A stretch of 64,000 nt of DNA from Leptodontidium sp. MPI-SDFR-AT-0119. Taxonomy: Eukaryota; Ascomycota; Leotiomycetes; Helotiales; Leptodontidiaceae. Position numbers and translations under genes: made by a program. Positions 47,404 through 58,013 of the stretch are shown here, piece by piece (the first letter of the stretch is position 1; each line of letters opens with the position of its first letter). Below the pieces are notes generated by a model. The model saw nothing but the letters and a program-made list of their open reading frames with translations, ran no database searches and was not told the origin of the DNA. Where the stretch lies: NCBI GenBank assembly GCA_020726505.1, contig JAHLEZ010000002.1, positions 5,084,001 through 5,148,000 on the forward strand, read 5' to 3'.

Positions 47404-48229
47404 ACTTTCGACTGTAAATTGGAGGAATTTGATGGGAGTTCTTAATCCACCAGTGGAATTTATTATGGAGATCGTTGCCAAAAACCCTCATACAGCAATC
47501 ATTGACAATTGAATCTCATCGCGGGGATTGAGCTTGAATCGGATAGCCCGAGGAAACATTCAGCTCTTCCTTATGAAAGAGGTTGTGGGGGCGGTGCAAA
47601 GGACCGAATGTTGTTGCCTGAGCTGGGCGCAGATCCAGCCAACCCCTCCCCGCCCCTACTAAGACCTCGTGGTCACGTGGTAGAGATATCAGCACAATGA
47701 TTGGGTTTGAAATTACTGAAGATCAGATTAGAAGAGACATGCGACTATTCGGCCCGGGTTGGTGGTTGTACATAGCCCAGTGGCAGTGTTGATTGAAGGC
47801 TTCTACACCAGTTCGTGTCGTGGCTGGTCACTGGAGCGATTTTGGCGACGACATTGACCGATCACAAACGAGATGAGCATTCTGGCAGATAATTCATCAT
47901 TACAGAGACATTGCTTCGGTGCATGTCATTTCAAGCCACTGAGGCTCCTCTCAGTCAGTGCATCTCCTTGCTCTCACAATATCCCCAAGCTGGATGATTC
48001 TGTCCGCATCTTCTTGCTCGCTTCAAGTTTCCGTCCCAGATCGCACATTCTTGCCCGTTATCCAAACCACGGGTGATGGCGTTCCTGGTTTCTCTATCGA
48101 GCCTCAGAGTGCGCCGGTCGAGCCAAGTGAGTAGATGTGGGTAGATCGTCTGGGTCCACGAGACCAGAGGTCAAAATTCGAGTTCCACCAAACCAGCATT
48201 GCTGACTGGAACCCGATATTTGAGGATGA
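47404..48229. other. Intergenic
   Basis: No supported gene; promoter of the transcription factor at its left end. Confidence 0.5.
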
Positions 48230-48940
48230 TCAATCAAAGTGGCCATTGACGTGGTGAGCAACAGCCGCCTCGTCGCCTTCAAATTCTCCACAAACCGGAC
48301 ACAAACTCGTTGCTGACTTGAGGGCAGATTCATTCCCAGAGGGACTTGCAGGGCCATCGTCAGGTGTCTCCGGATCCGGTCCTATCTTCTGCACATTTTT
48401 CCCCCGACGGTTCTTCTTGTTGCCTTTGGTCACAATATAACCCTCCAGACTTAATTCCGAGGTGGGTGGTTCATCAGGAGCATCAAGTCGATAATCCCCA
48501 TATTTCCTCCCAGTAAACCCACCGATTTGGGACCCCATCATCGGTGACCGCCCGTCTCCCATCTCATCAATCAGACCACCTCCGCCAGACTCTCCATCTC
48601 TCCCCAATCCACTCAACCCCGCCGAGCCCGCTCGCGCCTCCTCTTCACTTGCCATCCTCTGCACTCTCCCGACTCTACCATCTTGAAGACGAACTTTGAT
48701 ACCCCTGGGATGGTTTCCTCGCGTCAGAAGTTCAGCGACAGTGCCTTGGACTTGACGACCGGTTGGTTGGTCTACTTTCAGGACGATAGACACGGGTGCT
48801 CCGGGGACGACTTGTTGGATCGTTGGAACGGATCCTGATCCTGAATTGAAGTTGGTTCGATCGTTAAACCCTCCTCGTGAGCGGCCGCCTCGACCTCGTC
48901 CTCTGCTTGACATCTGGCCACGTCCGCGGTTTGAATTCAT
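48230..48940 (-). CDS. YwbE-domain protein with RGG arm and C-terminal zinc finger
   Basis: Single exon, 236 residues. The N-terminus is an Arg/Gly-rich arm (RGRGQMSSRGRGRGGRSRGG), usual in RNA-binding proteins. Residues about 38-100 match the YwbE (DUF2196) family: VVPGAPVSIVLKVDQPTG, VAELLTRGNHPRGIKVRL and DGRVGRVQRM, a small bacterial-type domain of about 65 residues. A Gly/Asp-rich linker follows, then a YIVTKGNKKNRRGKN basic patch. The C-terminus is LCPVCGEFEGDEAAVAHHV with a final His (C-x2-C...H-x3-H), resembling a UBZ-like or C2H2-type finger. The combination suggests an RNA- or ubiquitin-linked cytoplasmic factor (inference). Confidence 0.84.
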   Translation of the reverse strand: MNSNRGRGQMSSRGRGRGGRSRGGFNDRTNFNSGSGSVPTIQQVVPGAPVSIVLKVDQPTGRQVQGTVAELLTRGNHPRGIKVRLQDGRVGRVQRMASEEEARAGSAGLSGLGRDGESGGGGLIDEMGDGRSPMMGSQIGGFTGRKYGDYRLDAPDEPPTSELSLEGYIVTKGNKKNRRGKNVQKIGPDPETPDDGPASPSGNESALKSATSLCPVCGEFEGDEAAVAHHVNGHFD

Positions 48941-49966
48941 GATGTGATGTTGCCAGCCACGGCAGTAGTTTAGATAGCGGAATGTGGTCTTTGAAAGGTG
49001 GTTTAGAAATCGAGCTGAAGTAGTGATTAACGAGTTTGTTTGAAATTTGCCCTGATGGTGTTTGCTTGAGGAGGGGAGGCAAAATTGAAGTCCAATGAGA
49101 TAATTTAAGCGAGCTTAGCGTTTATACCCAAACATGTGACATGCTCTAGATTTGTCTCGATACTGCGGCAACCTTTTCGTTAGTACTGAGACCTGTTCTA
49201 TGACACTGCAGTCCTTTTGTCGCATCGTAGTGATGTACCGATATAATGGCGGACCTCAGTGAAGCATCAAAAGCACACATCACAAAGTCACGTGGAAATT
49301 TGCTCATTGTCTTGCGTGTCCAGGTATGAGCTCTGGCTAGGTGAAAATGCCACAGATACAACTACCAATGACCGGAATAATTAGATAAGGAATTTTCGTT
49401 CATTGCAGTTCTTATAATACCTCGCTATCTTTCGCTTTCGTTCACTAGGCTCTAATCAGATATATCGATGGTTTCATCAGGTCAAGAATGAAGTATATCT
49501 TCACCCATATTTCGCTTCCTCAATTAGATTGTCGTTCAAACGTAAGTGATGGTATTTGTTTTATTGTAGTCGGTTGAACAGAGAGCTCCTTCAAGAACCT
49601 GATAAAAGATGCTGAGGATGAAAATGCCATGCATCGCGCACTTCATCTTTGTTGGTCTTCTGACTAATATCCTCTTCTCGAAACCACATTAACACTCAAA
49701 AACAAATTCAATAATACAACTCTTATCTAAACTTCAAAAGCGCTGCGTAGCAAATGGCCTCTGATCGTCATTGTTGATGTCGACAGGATACTCGTCGGTC
49801 CACAAAATTGGATTTGTCAGATGCCACTCTTGGCGTCCAGGAGAATCGTACTTAAGGCATCTACTACAGCAGCTCTTTGCATTTACTGAATACCTGATTT
49901 AAAAAAAATCTTTAAGAGCTCACAGAAATTATTACAAACACATTGAGACTTTCTGAAATAGACAAC
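48941..49966. other. Divergent intergenic region
   Basis: Upstream of the YwbE gene (minus) and the SDR gene (plus). No supported coding sequence. Confidence 0.5.
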
Positions 49967-51200
49967 ATGCCTCCAAAGATCTTTGCTACCGGCACCGTAA
50001 GTCGTCTCAGTGTTTGCCAAAGGACCTTGATATTTTCTTTTGGATCCATGACTGGATCGCCTTTTCTAACTTCATCATTTGGTTCAAATCTTTGTGGATT
50101 CATATCTGACCCAATACAATACAGACAGGATACGTTGGAGGAGATATCCTCCACGTCCTCCTCGAAACTTATCCATGGTGGGAACAACACATCACCTGCT
50201 TAGCCCGCTCTCCCTCCCGAGGAGCCGCATTATCTGCCGCCTACCCCAAAATAACAGTCGTGTATGGGGATCTCAACGACAGTGAGATAATCGAAGAAGA
50301 GTCTTCAAAGGCCGACATCGTCTTGCACTTCGCAAGTTCCGATCACGTCGGGGCTGCTTCAGCTATCAAGCGAGGGATGGAGAAAGGAGTAGGAGGGTAT
50401 TGGATCCACACCAGCGGGACCGATATCTTACTCAATCCCAAGATACTAGGCGGTGGTAGAGATGATGATGGAGAGGTGAAGGTTTATGATGATTGGGACA
50501 ACGTTGGGGAGCTTTTCGCATTTCCTGGTACAGTTTAATTTCATCTTCTATCTTTCTAGGATTCTGAGCTTACGATGGTCTCACAGATGCACATTCTCAT
50601 CGATCCTGCGATAAAATGGTTCAGTCCACTTCCTCCGAAAAGATCAAAACGGCAATCATCTGCCCGCCAACAATCTGGGGCAAAGGCCGCGGTTCAGGGT
50701 CCACCCGCTCTCACCAAATCTACGAGATTGCTCGCCTTACTCTAGAGAAAGGCTCACACATCCAACTCCTTCCTTCCAGTTACCCGAAATCTTTCTGGCC
50801 GAACATCCATATTTACGATCTGGCAAAACTGTACCTCGAAGTCATAGGCTCGGCTCTAGCGGAGTTGCAAGCCAAGGAGGGGAAGGCGACGTGGAATGAA
50901 GAGGGATATTATTTCGCGGAGAATGGGGTGCATTATTGGCAGGATGTCGCAGATTGGATTGCTGATAAGGCTGTCAAGCAAGGAGTTCTGAAGAGTCGAA
51001 CTGCGGAGGCGGAGGTTGTTGAGATAAATGTGTTGCTAAAGGCGACGGGACCTGCACCTTTGAATATGGGCGCGACTTGTAGGTCGTATAGAGCGGAGAA
51101 GTTGCTCGGTTGGAAACCGACAAAGGGAGAGTTGAGGGATGAGATCTCTGAGATTGTGAGGAGTGAGGCGGAAAGGGCGGGGATGCAAAAGGGGGCTTAA
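49967..51200 (+). CDS. NAD(P)-dependent epimerase/dehydratase-like SDR
   Basis: Exons 49967-49996, 50125-50527 and 50587-51200, 348 residues. The first exon is only ten codons (MPPKIFATGT), and its junction completes the TGTTGYVGGDILHVLLE dinucleotide-binding motif. Then TCLARSPSRGAALS, VVYGDLND, ADIVLHFASSDHVGAASA, HTSGTDIL, HSHRSCDKMVQ, TAIICPPTIWGKG, WPNIHIYDLAKLYLEVIG, EEGYYFAENG and LGWKPTKGELRDEI follow. The motif order is that of the SDR at 26742-27981, so the two are homologous but not tandem. Enzymatic role unknown; a reductase/epimerase acting on a small metabolite is likely. Confidence 0.88.
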
Positions 51201-51856
51201 GCGAATTGATTTCCAGGTTCAGCAGTTCAAAGCACCAACTGAATCCTTTGCTTATCAAAATGTCACTCTATGAAATGTCATGTTGCCTCACACATTGGTA
51301 GCTGGGCCACCATGAGAAGCCTTCTCGTTGATCCATCGTGTTAGAAATGGCCTCTGCAGATGTGGGGAGTGCCATCACGTGGACGAAAACCTTGGCAGAC
51401 AATTGATAGAAATAGCATGGCAAATGACTACCCGAATACCGAAGTTAACTCGGTTGACTTTAGATCGTCGTAAGTGACGTCCTTGTCTGGTTCGTATCTG
51501 AAGGCCGGACCCGCACATGCAAGGCTGGGTAATTGTTGCGATGCAGCAAGCATGAGCATGGATTGCCGTACAGCCTCGGCTCGGAACATCCCCCGCATTC
51601 TTTCTCCAAAGCCGGGGCTATCAAACCCCGTTCCTGTCTCATGCGGAGAAGCATCACTCTCTGGCCTAACGTCTCCAGACTGGTGAAATACTTTATATCA
51701 ACCTCCCTTCCCTTTGTACTGCCCAGGTACAGCACACAATTGAAGCTTCTCCACTATTTGAAAATACACAACTGAACAGCTGTCATCTATTCTGATCCCG
51801 CAAAACCCTTGGAAGTAAACCCTCCTCTGTAAATTCATCCAATTACAATCGTCAAT
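51201..51856. other. Intergenic
   Basis: Nothing recognised between the SDR and the thiolase; promoter of the latter expected here. Confidence 0.5.
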
Positions 51857-53289
51857 ATGGTCATCAAGCGCAACGAACCATGCTACGTCCTCGGCGTGGG
51901 CATGACGAAGTTCATCAAGCCTCGAGGAAAGGTTGATTATACAGAACTCGGCTTTGAAGCTGGCATCAAGGCCCTTTTAGATGCCCAGATCAACTACGAC
52001 GATGTGGACCAAGGAGTTGCATGTTACTGCTACGGCGACTCTACCTGCGGACAGCGAGTTTTCTACCAATTCGGCATGACACAAATCCCGATCTATAATG
52101 TTAATAACAACTGCTCGACTGGTTCGACAGGTCTCCACCTTGCACGTAATGTCATCAGCCACGGAGGGGCGGATTGTATCATGGTCGTAGGGTTCGAAAA
52201 GATGAACCCAGGAAGTCTGCAGAGCTTCTGGAATGATCGCAGCAACCCCACTGGCACATCAGCAGACATGATGAAGGAGACTCGTGGCATTACGAATGCT
52301 CCAGGTGCTGCACAAATGTTTGGCAATGCTGGTCGGGAATACATGGAGAAGTACGTTTGTTTTACGCCACATTCTGCTGGATACCTACTAACTGATCTAC
52401 TCGCAGATACGGAGCCAAAAACGAAGACTTCGCTGAAATTGCACGAGTTAACCACGAACACTCCCAACGAAACCCATACTCCCAATTCAAAGACGTATAC
52501 ACGCATGAGCAAATCATGAAATCACCTATGATCCACGAGCCCCTCACAAAGCTCCAATGCTGCCCAACCTCAGACGGCGGCGCTGCTGCCATCCTAGTTT
52601 CACAAGACTTCCTAGACCAGCGCCCACATTTGAAGGAACAAGCTGTTTTAATTGCAGGGCAATGTCTCGCCACCGATGCCCCAAGTCTATTCAGCAGATC
52701 AGCCATCGATCTCATGGGTTTTGATATGACCAAATATGCCGTCAAGGTTGCTATGGAAGAGGCAAAGGTCACTCCAGATGATGTCAAAGTCTGCGAGCTT
52801 CACGACTGCTTCTCTGCCAACGAGATGATCGTCATTGATGCTCTTGGCCTGTCAGCACCTGGCAAAGCCCACGAGCTGGTCCGCAGCGGCGGTATCACGT
52901 ATGGTGGCAAAGTAGTCATCAACCCCTCTGGAGGGCTGATTTCCAAAGGCCACCCTCTCGGTGCCTCGGGTATCGCGCAATGTGCTGAACTAGTCTGGCA
53001 TCTGCGTGGATGGGCTAATAACAGATTGGTTGACGATACCAGGGTTGCTTTGCAACATAACCTTGGCCTTGGCGGTGCTGTTGTTGTCACGGTGTACAAA
53101 CGTGCTGATGGAAAAACCAATACCAAAGTTGATTCTGCTGAGGTGGGCAAGAGGAATAAGCTGGGCTACAACCCCGCAGTTGAGGCAAAGGGTTTCACAG
53201 AGAAGCAGGCCACAAGTGTGAGGAGTAAAACCAAGAGCAGTTCTTGGGCTTTGCAGGACGTGGAGAAGAAGGTGGAGGCCAGATTTTAG
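51857..53289 (+). CDS. SCP2-type thiolase (peroxisomal lipid-transfer thiolase family)
   Basis: Exons 51857-52350 and 52407-53289 (56-nt intron), 458 residues. NNNCSTGSTGLHLA contains the acyl-accepting Cys (about C86), VGFEKMNPGS follows, and the second half has CELHDCFSANE (the HDCF motif of SCPx-type thiolases) and SKGHPLGASGIAQ with the catalytic His region, then HNLGLGGAVVVTVY. These enzymes cleave or act on branched 3-oxoacyl-CoA in peroxisomes. No separate SCP2 sterol-carrier domain follows. The last three residues are ARF, close to but not a canonical PTS1 (SKL/ARL), so peroxisomal import is uncertain. It neighbours an SDR, a plausible beta-oxidation-type partner, though nothing proves co-function. 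Confidence 0.93.
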
Positions 53290-54676
53290 ATAATGTGCTC
53301 TTGTATAGGTGTATAAATCACACACTCTTTGTTTACCCATCCTTGTTTATAGATGTTACTGCCATTAGAAGTTCAAAATGCTTTGTCTCTATTACTGGAG
53401 ATACCCATCCTCAGCAATCTTTTCACTCCTTTCTCCATTTTCTTTCCACGCCCCACCCTGCATAAATGTTTTTGATGTGTACGCAGGTAATTGACTTCCC
53501 TAGCGGTGTGTAAATCTCAAAGTAGTTGAACTAGTAAAACTCATGTCAAATATCTCGGCCTAGACTAAAGTAAACAGGGTGGTCTTGGAAAGCTCAAGGG
53601 CGGCCCTGCCGACCAAGTATTATTCAACACCAAGAAAGGGGTTTCAGCCTTCACACCCTTTATCATCATTTTTCTGAGTCTCATTTCTATAAATAATTAC
53701 GTATGCAGAGGGGAATTGATCCAAACTGAGTGCCGCGGTCATGACATCTGATGCTACAATCAAGCTCTGGGCTCAAGGCTGTGACCACAGACGCAAAACA
53801 GGTTCGAACTGTGTAGGTGCTGAGAGGTTTGGGGTTGTTTTTCTTGGTGATTGTATGGCTTTGACTGGTTCCTCGGTACTTGCGCTGACTTTCATAGAGA
53901 ATGGCCCCTGCTTGGACATTTCAGTAGGAGGGCAGCAGCACTTCTGCACAACCTGGTCACGCATAAATACAACCTCTCAAACTCAACTAGAAGCTTTTTA
54001 AATCGAAACTGAATACTTAGGTCCATCTAGTGGCGTCTTAGCTGATGACAAACACCTCTTTGAGAACAATTCCTCGTCTAGAAGACAACACCTTTGAGCA
54101 AGACAGCCACGGCTGCTGGGTGATGTTTCGATGTCCCCGAATGTTCTCTTGAACTTGTCTACATAACCAATCCCCTGGCTTTAGTCGCTGTGTACTCTTA
54201 AGGTTTTGATGTTTTGATGTTTTGAACTTCCCCGGGGTATACATTCGCGTCCACATCGCCCACGAATGGTCCACAACCAAGACACCAACACTTTCGAACA
54301 GCTCAACCTCTGATTACGAAGTCCAATTCGAATTAACCCCTGTTCTTTGGTCAAATGTCAAGGTTACTCTGGCACATGACTGGGTTACATCATCCCCACA
54401 CTGAGGCTTTTCAAAATATACTTTCCCTCCACACAACACCACCTGCGTCCTCCAGCACCCACAACTTCCGATATCGATCGCGATTCTTCCTTCCCGCACA
54501 CTAAACAGCTCAATTCCCATCTGCCGATAGTCTCAACATCTTCCATTACCATCAGGCGCGTTTCCTTTGCTCTGCAAGGCGCGTTTCGGTCGGCCCAAGT
54601 CAAAACATCCCTCTTCACGTCACGCAGCGAGCGGCTTCACAACCACACCCAAATCTATCCATCCGCAAGCTCCTCC
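53290..54676. other. Intergenic
   Basis: An 86-residue frame at 53741-54001 follows a TATA-like tataaata near 53690 but has no signal peptide or domain, so it is not called. A tttgatgtt direct repeat lies near 54204-54224. Confidence 0.4.
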
Positions 54677-55506
54677 ATGGCAAACATAACTCGCTGGGCC
54701 CCTCCACCACCTCTTGTGCCTGATCGTAAGTTTCCAAGCCATTATGGCGTCTCCTAACTAATATTTCCGCAGTGAACGATCCCCTCTTCGCGGAATTCCT
54801 GGCCATCCCGATCTTCGGTACCGGGCTCAATTTGACACCTCGACAAATCGCCCTCCTTGGACGTGTTTCCCCTGCTGAAAGACACGCCAGAGCCAGCGAA
54901 ATCTACTCAAAGTTGGGTCTACTTCAAGCCAGATTGAGACCTGATAGACCGGACCTTACAGTCAACAACATAATCGACCAGATCACTGACGCCGATTTCT
55001 TACACACCGGTATGACCAGAGAGACGCTCCCAAAATTTGCTTCAGGAGGAAAGAAGTCTGTTATCACTGCCACGATTGACAACAACGGTCATACTGCACC
55101 AATCTCGGTTTTCTGGTCTCAAGCAATGAGCACCGCCCGCTTCACCGCTCACATCGCAACCCTTCCTGCCCTCCAGACGTCACCATTCATCACCCAAACC
55201 ACTTTCGAGTGTGGTAAGATGTCTCTGAAGGTTAATACTGTCCTAGGATTCAAGAACTTTGAGAAGACTGTCATGGACACGGTTAAAGGTAGCCCAGAAT
55301 TCAAGGACCTTGATAAATCCCTCGGCAAATACGGCGCGTATGTTCTCAGAATCATGTTCCAGTATCAAGAGGAGGAGGACGGAGCTTTCAAGACATTCTT
55401 GGTTCTCGCGAGGGGTAAAGATGATTCCCTGAAGAGAGCTATTAATGTCATGAGACGTCTGGAGGTTGGTCGTTACCAAGTGTCAGTTGGCATGGACATG
55501 CAATAA
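54677..55506 (+). CDS. Hypothetical protein, two exons
   Basis: Exons 54677-54725 and 54773-55506 with a 47-nt intron (GTAAGT donor, cctaacta branch site), 260 residues. The start MANITRWAPPPPLVPD is preceded by a long pyrimidine-rich leader. The protein reads as an alpha/beta fold without signal peptide: PRQIALLGRVSPAERHARAS, VNNIIDQITDADFLHTGMTR, SVITATIDNNGHTAPISVFW, FECGKMSLKVNTVLGFKNFE and FKTFLVLARGKDDSLKRAIN. I do not recognise the family. The well-formed intron and continuous coding pattern support a real gene. Confidence 0.72.
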
Positions 55507-56499
55507 ATGTCTCGGGAGATTTCGGTCAATGTTGATATAGCTGGACTTGTGGTCTTTCCTTTTTCTTTTGCTTCCTTTTCGGAATGGGGCAGAGTGACAG
55601 CATTGTGGAGTGTCGATTGGGAGAGTCATAGCGTGGAGTTGGGAGGACTTATTGCTGTTCATCTGCGCAAGAATTAAAATGTAAGACTAGGTGGAGAGAA
55701 GCATTCTGGGAGGGAAGTGGGATAGTGGGAGGGTTGGATGTTGTTTTGTACAGTACTAGGAAGCAAGACTGCCCTTGAGGTAGTGCCAACAATTCAACTT
55801 TGTTGTGCAACATTAGCGGTCAGAAGAATAAAAGAAAAGTCCAACGACCAACTGTGTTTTGCTCTTTCGTGAGGTTAGGATCAAGCTCAATAGCCTGCGG
55901 GGTCTATATTTATCGGGAAAAGAAGCAGCACTATGGTCAAAGGCTGACTCTGGCTTGCTGACAGGCGGAAAGCAATGTCATGGAGAAGTTGTTCAAGGTT
56001 GTGCCTGGGGCTAAAACGAGCCCTGCAATTCCGTCTTCATGGTTAACGTCAATAAATAAGTCTGTAAGTATATTAGATCAGACATAAGTGTCAAGTCTCG
56101 CGCAGAGTATGCACATGATTGATTGCAACTCGACAGGAAGATTCCTAGACAAGGAAAGCCTCCTAGCAACGTGATGCCCATGTAATCGGTGTACAGCATT
56201 TTACTCCCTGGCCAAGGGCACAAGTTTTGATACAAGCGAACCAACAACACAACTCACTATTCAGTCAAAGATTCATGAAATGTTTCTGCTACTCCTTTCT
56301 TAGGGTTTGAGAAATTGCCACGGAACTCACAGCACACAAACAGCCTTGCTGATCACCCCTGCTCATGCACTGCACCTCTGCGCCTCTCCTCAGCCTCACT
56401 TGAACTTGACTTCCCGCTTTCCATTTTATCCCCCCCTTCCTATCCTTCATCCAACTCAACGCATCTAGCTCAGAAGCATCTGCGCTCCTGGAAGGGAGA
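55507..56499. other. Intergenic
   Basis: Nothing recognised. A CT-rich stretch precedes the membrane protein start at 56500. Confidence 0.5.
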
Positions 56500-57828
56500 A
56501 TGTCAACACCGGCATTCCCTGATCCAATAGCCAACGTCACTTTACCAGCCTCCACCACCACGACGACCCCGTCAGACAACAGTGTGTCATGGCAAAGCAT
56601 ATTCTTCGGCCTCGCCGCGCTGGCTCTTAATGCTATGACCCAGCGTTCTTACCTCGATGCATCCTTTTCAGCCACCAGTGTTCTCTTCGCCATGCGCAGT
56701 TCACCGTTCGTCTGTATCGCGGATCTGATTGAGGTTGCATTCGTAGCTGGATTCCATTTCGCGCAAAGGCAAAGTTGCCATGGACGGCTCCCACTTGGAT
56801 CTTGGACCGATCCGCATCCCGATGTTGGAATTTTGGCCATTGAAGATGAGGGAGTTGGCGAGGCATCATCAAGAACCGTTGCTCAAAGTCACCCTTGGGT
56901 GGTGTTGATTTTATTCGTGGGCACGTCAACTCAGGCGGTCAAGATATTTGGCTTCGAAGGGTTTGTGATACGGTCTAGTTTGTTGATCATGCTAACGAGA
57001 TACAGGGTGCTGTGGGCTAAGCTATGGGCTGCTTCTTACCTCCTCTCATACATGGCGGTTGCCCTTCTGCCTATGCTTTTGCAACCAGATCAGAGCTCAG
57101 AACCCATCATTGGAAGATATCGGATTCGTCGATCAGCCATCGTCAGTTCGCGAGCTGTATTACATTTCTTCGCTCTAGCAACACACGCCTTTTTCTTCTG
57201 GTGGACAGCCTACCAGCTCGTTCATCTCGACCTCTCAGTCCTTCAGCAACACCCAGTCCCTGTTGGATTCTGGGGGTACCTAATCCGAGTTCCATTCATC
57301 GGTGCGTCGGCCATTGGAGCGCTCGCAGTCTTCTCCCCTCTGTGGATTTTCATCTTGCCATTTGTTTGGACAGTTTTCACACTTCTTCGAGTCCTAGTAG
57401 ATCTACAACGTGAACAGAGGGACATGGGCCATCAATCGTTCCGTGGTCGATATCAGCTCACTGCTCGTATTTTACTATGTCATACCGGCATAATATTTTC
57501 CGTTCTCGTGGGAATGGCGATATTCATGTGCTCGGTGGCCACTTTTATGGATTTCAGGCTGCATGCTGCGGATGTTGTGGCACAGGGGCTGAGTCTCACG
57601 ATCTTTTTCGGCATTCCCTGTCTTGCCTTCATTCAGTACCTCATCTATGGCGAATTTCGTCAGTCTGGGATCGTGCCTTTATTATCCTACAGGAGTTCAG
57701 ACTCGTGGAATCAGGCCTATCTCATCACATTTGCAGTCATGAACTTTGGAATTGCGATTTTATATTACAGTATCAGATATGATCCTCTAGGAACCATAAA
57801 GCCGGGATGGACGGAGAACTTGGGTTGA
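56500..57828 (+). CDS. Polytopic membrane protein of unknown function
   Basis: ATG at 56500. The frame is open throughout, but 56961-57005 has a GTTTGT donor, a gctaac branch site and a tacag acceptor; removing these 45 nt gives IFGFEG joined to VLWAKLWAASYLLSYMAV and 427 residues, which reads better than the 442-residue unspliced form. Eight or so hydrophobic segments are visible, including VVLILFVGTSTQAVKIFGF, YLLSYMAVALLPMLL, FFALATHAFFFWWTAY, YLIRVPFIGASAIGALAVF, LWIFILPFVWTVFTLLRVLV and SLTIFFGIPCLAFIQYLIYG. The N-terminus is Ser/Thr-rich and probably extracytosolic. No transporter signature is recognised; a plasma-membrane or endomembrane protein specific to fungi is likely. Confidence 0.78.
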   Translation: MSTPAFPDPIANVTLPASTTTTTPSDNSVSWQSIFFGLAALALNAMTQRSYLDASFSATSVLFAMRSSPFVCIADLIEVAFVAGFHFAQRQSCHGRLPLGSWTDPHPDVGILAIEDEGVGEASSRTVAQSHPWVVLILFVGTSTQAVKIFGFEGFVIRSSLLIMLTRYRVLWAKLWAASYLLSYMAVALLPMLLQPDQSSEPIIGRYRIRRSAIVSSRAVLHFFALATHAFFFWWTAYQLVHLDLSVLQQHPVPVGFWGYLIRVPFIGASAIGALAVFSPLWIFILPFVWTVFTLLRVLVDLQREQRDMGHQSFRGRYQLTARILLCHTGIIFSVLVGMAIFMCSVATFMDFRLHAADVVAQGLSLTIFFGIPCLAFIQYLIYGEFRQSGIVPLLSYRSSDSWNQAYLITFAVMNFGIAILYYSIRYDPLGTIKPGWTENLG

Positions 57829-58013
57829 AATCACGATAGCAAAAGAGGTTACTGTAGACCGGGAATGTCAAATTTCCATTTTCTTTTTAGATTCATTCCA
57901 TTTCAAACATTCGAAACTCCCGAAAAGTACAAAAGGACAACACATATCGCCATTTTACAGGCAACCAAGAAAGTACTCGCCAGCAGCATAAACACGTCCC
58001 CCATCCATAATTG

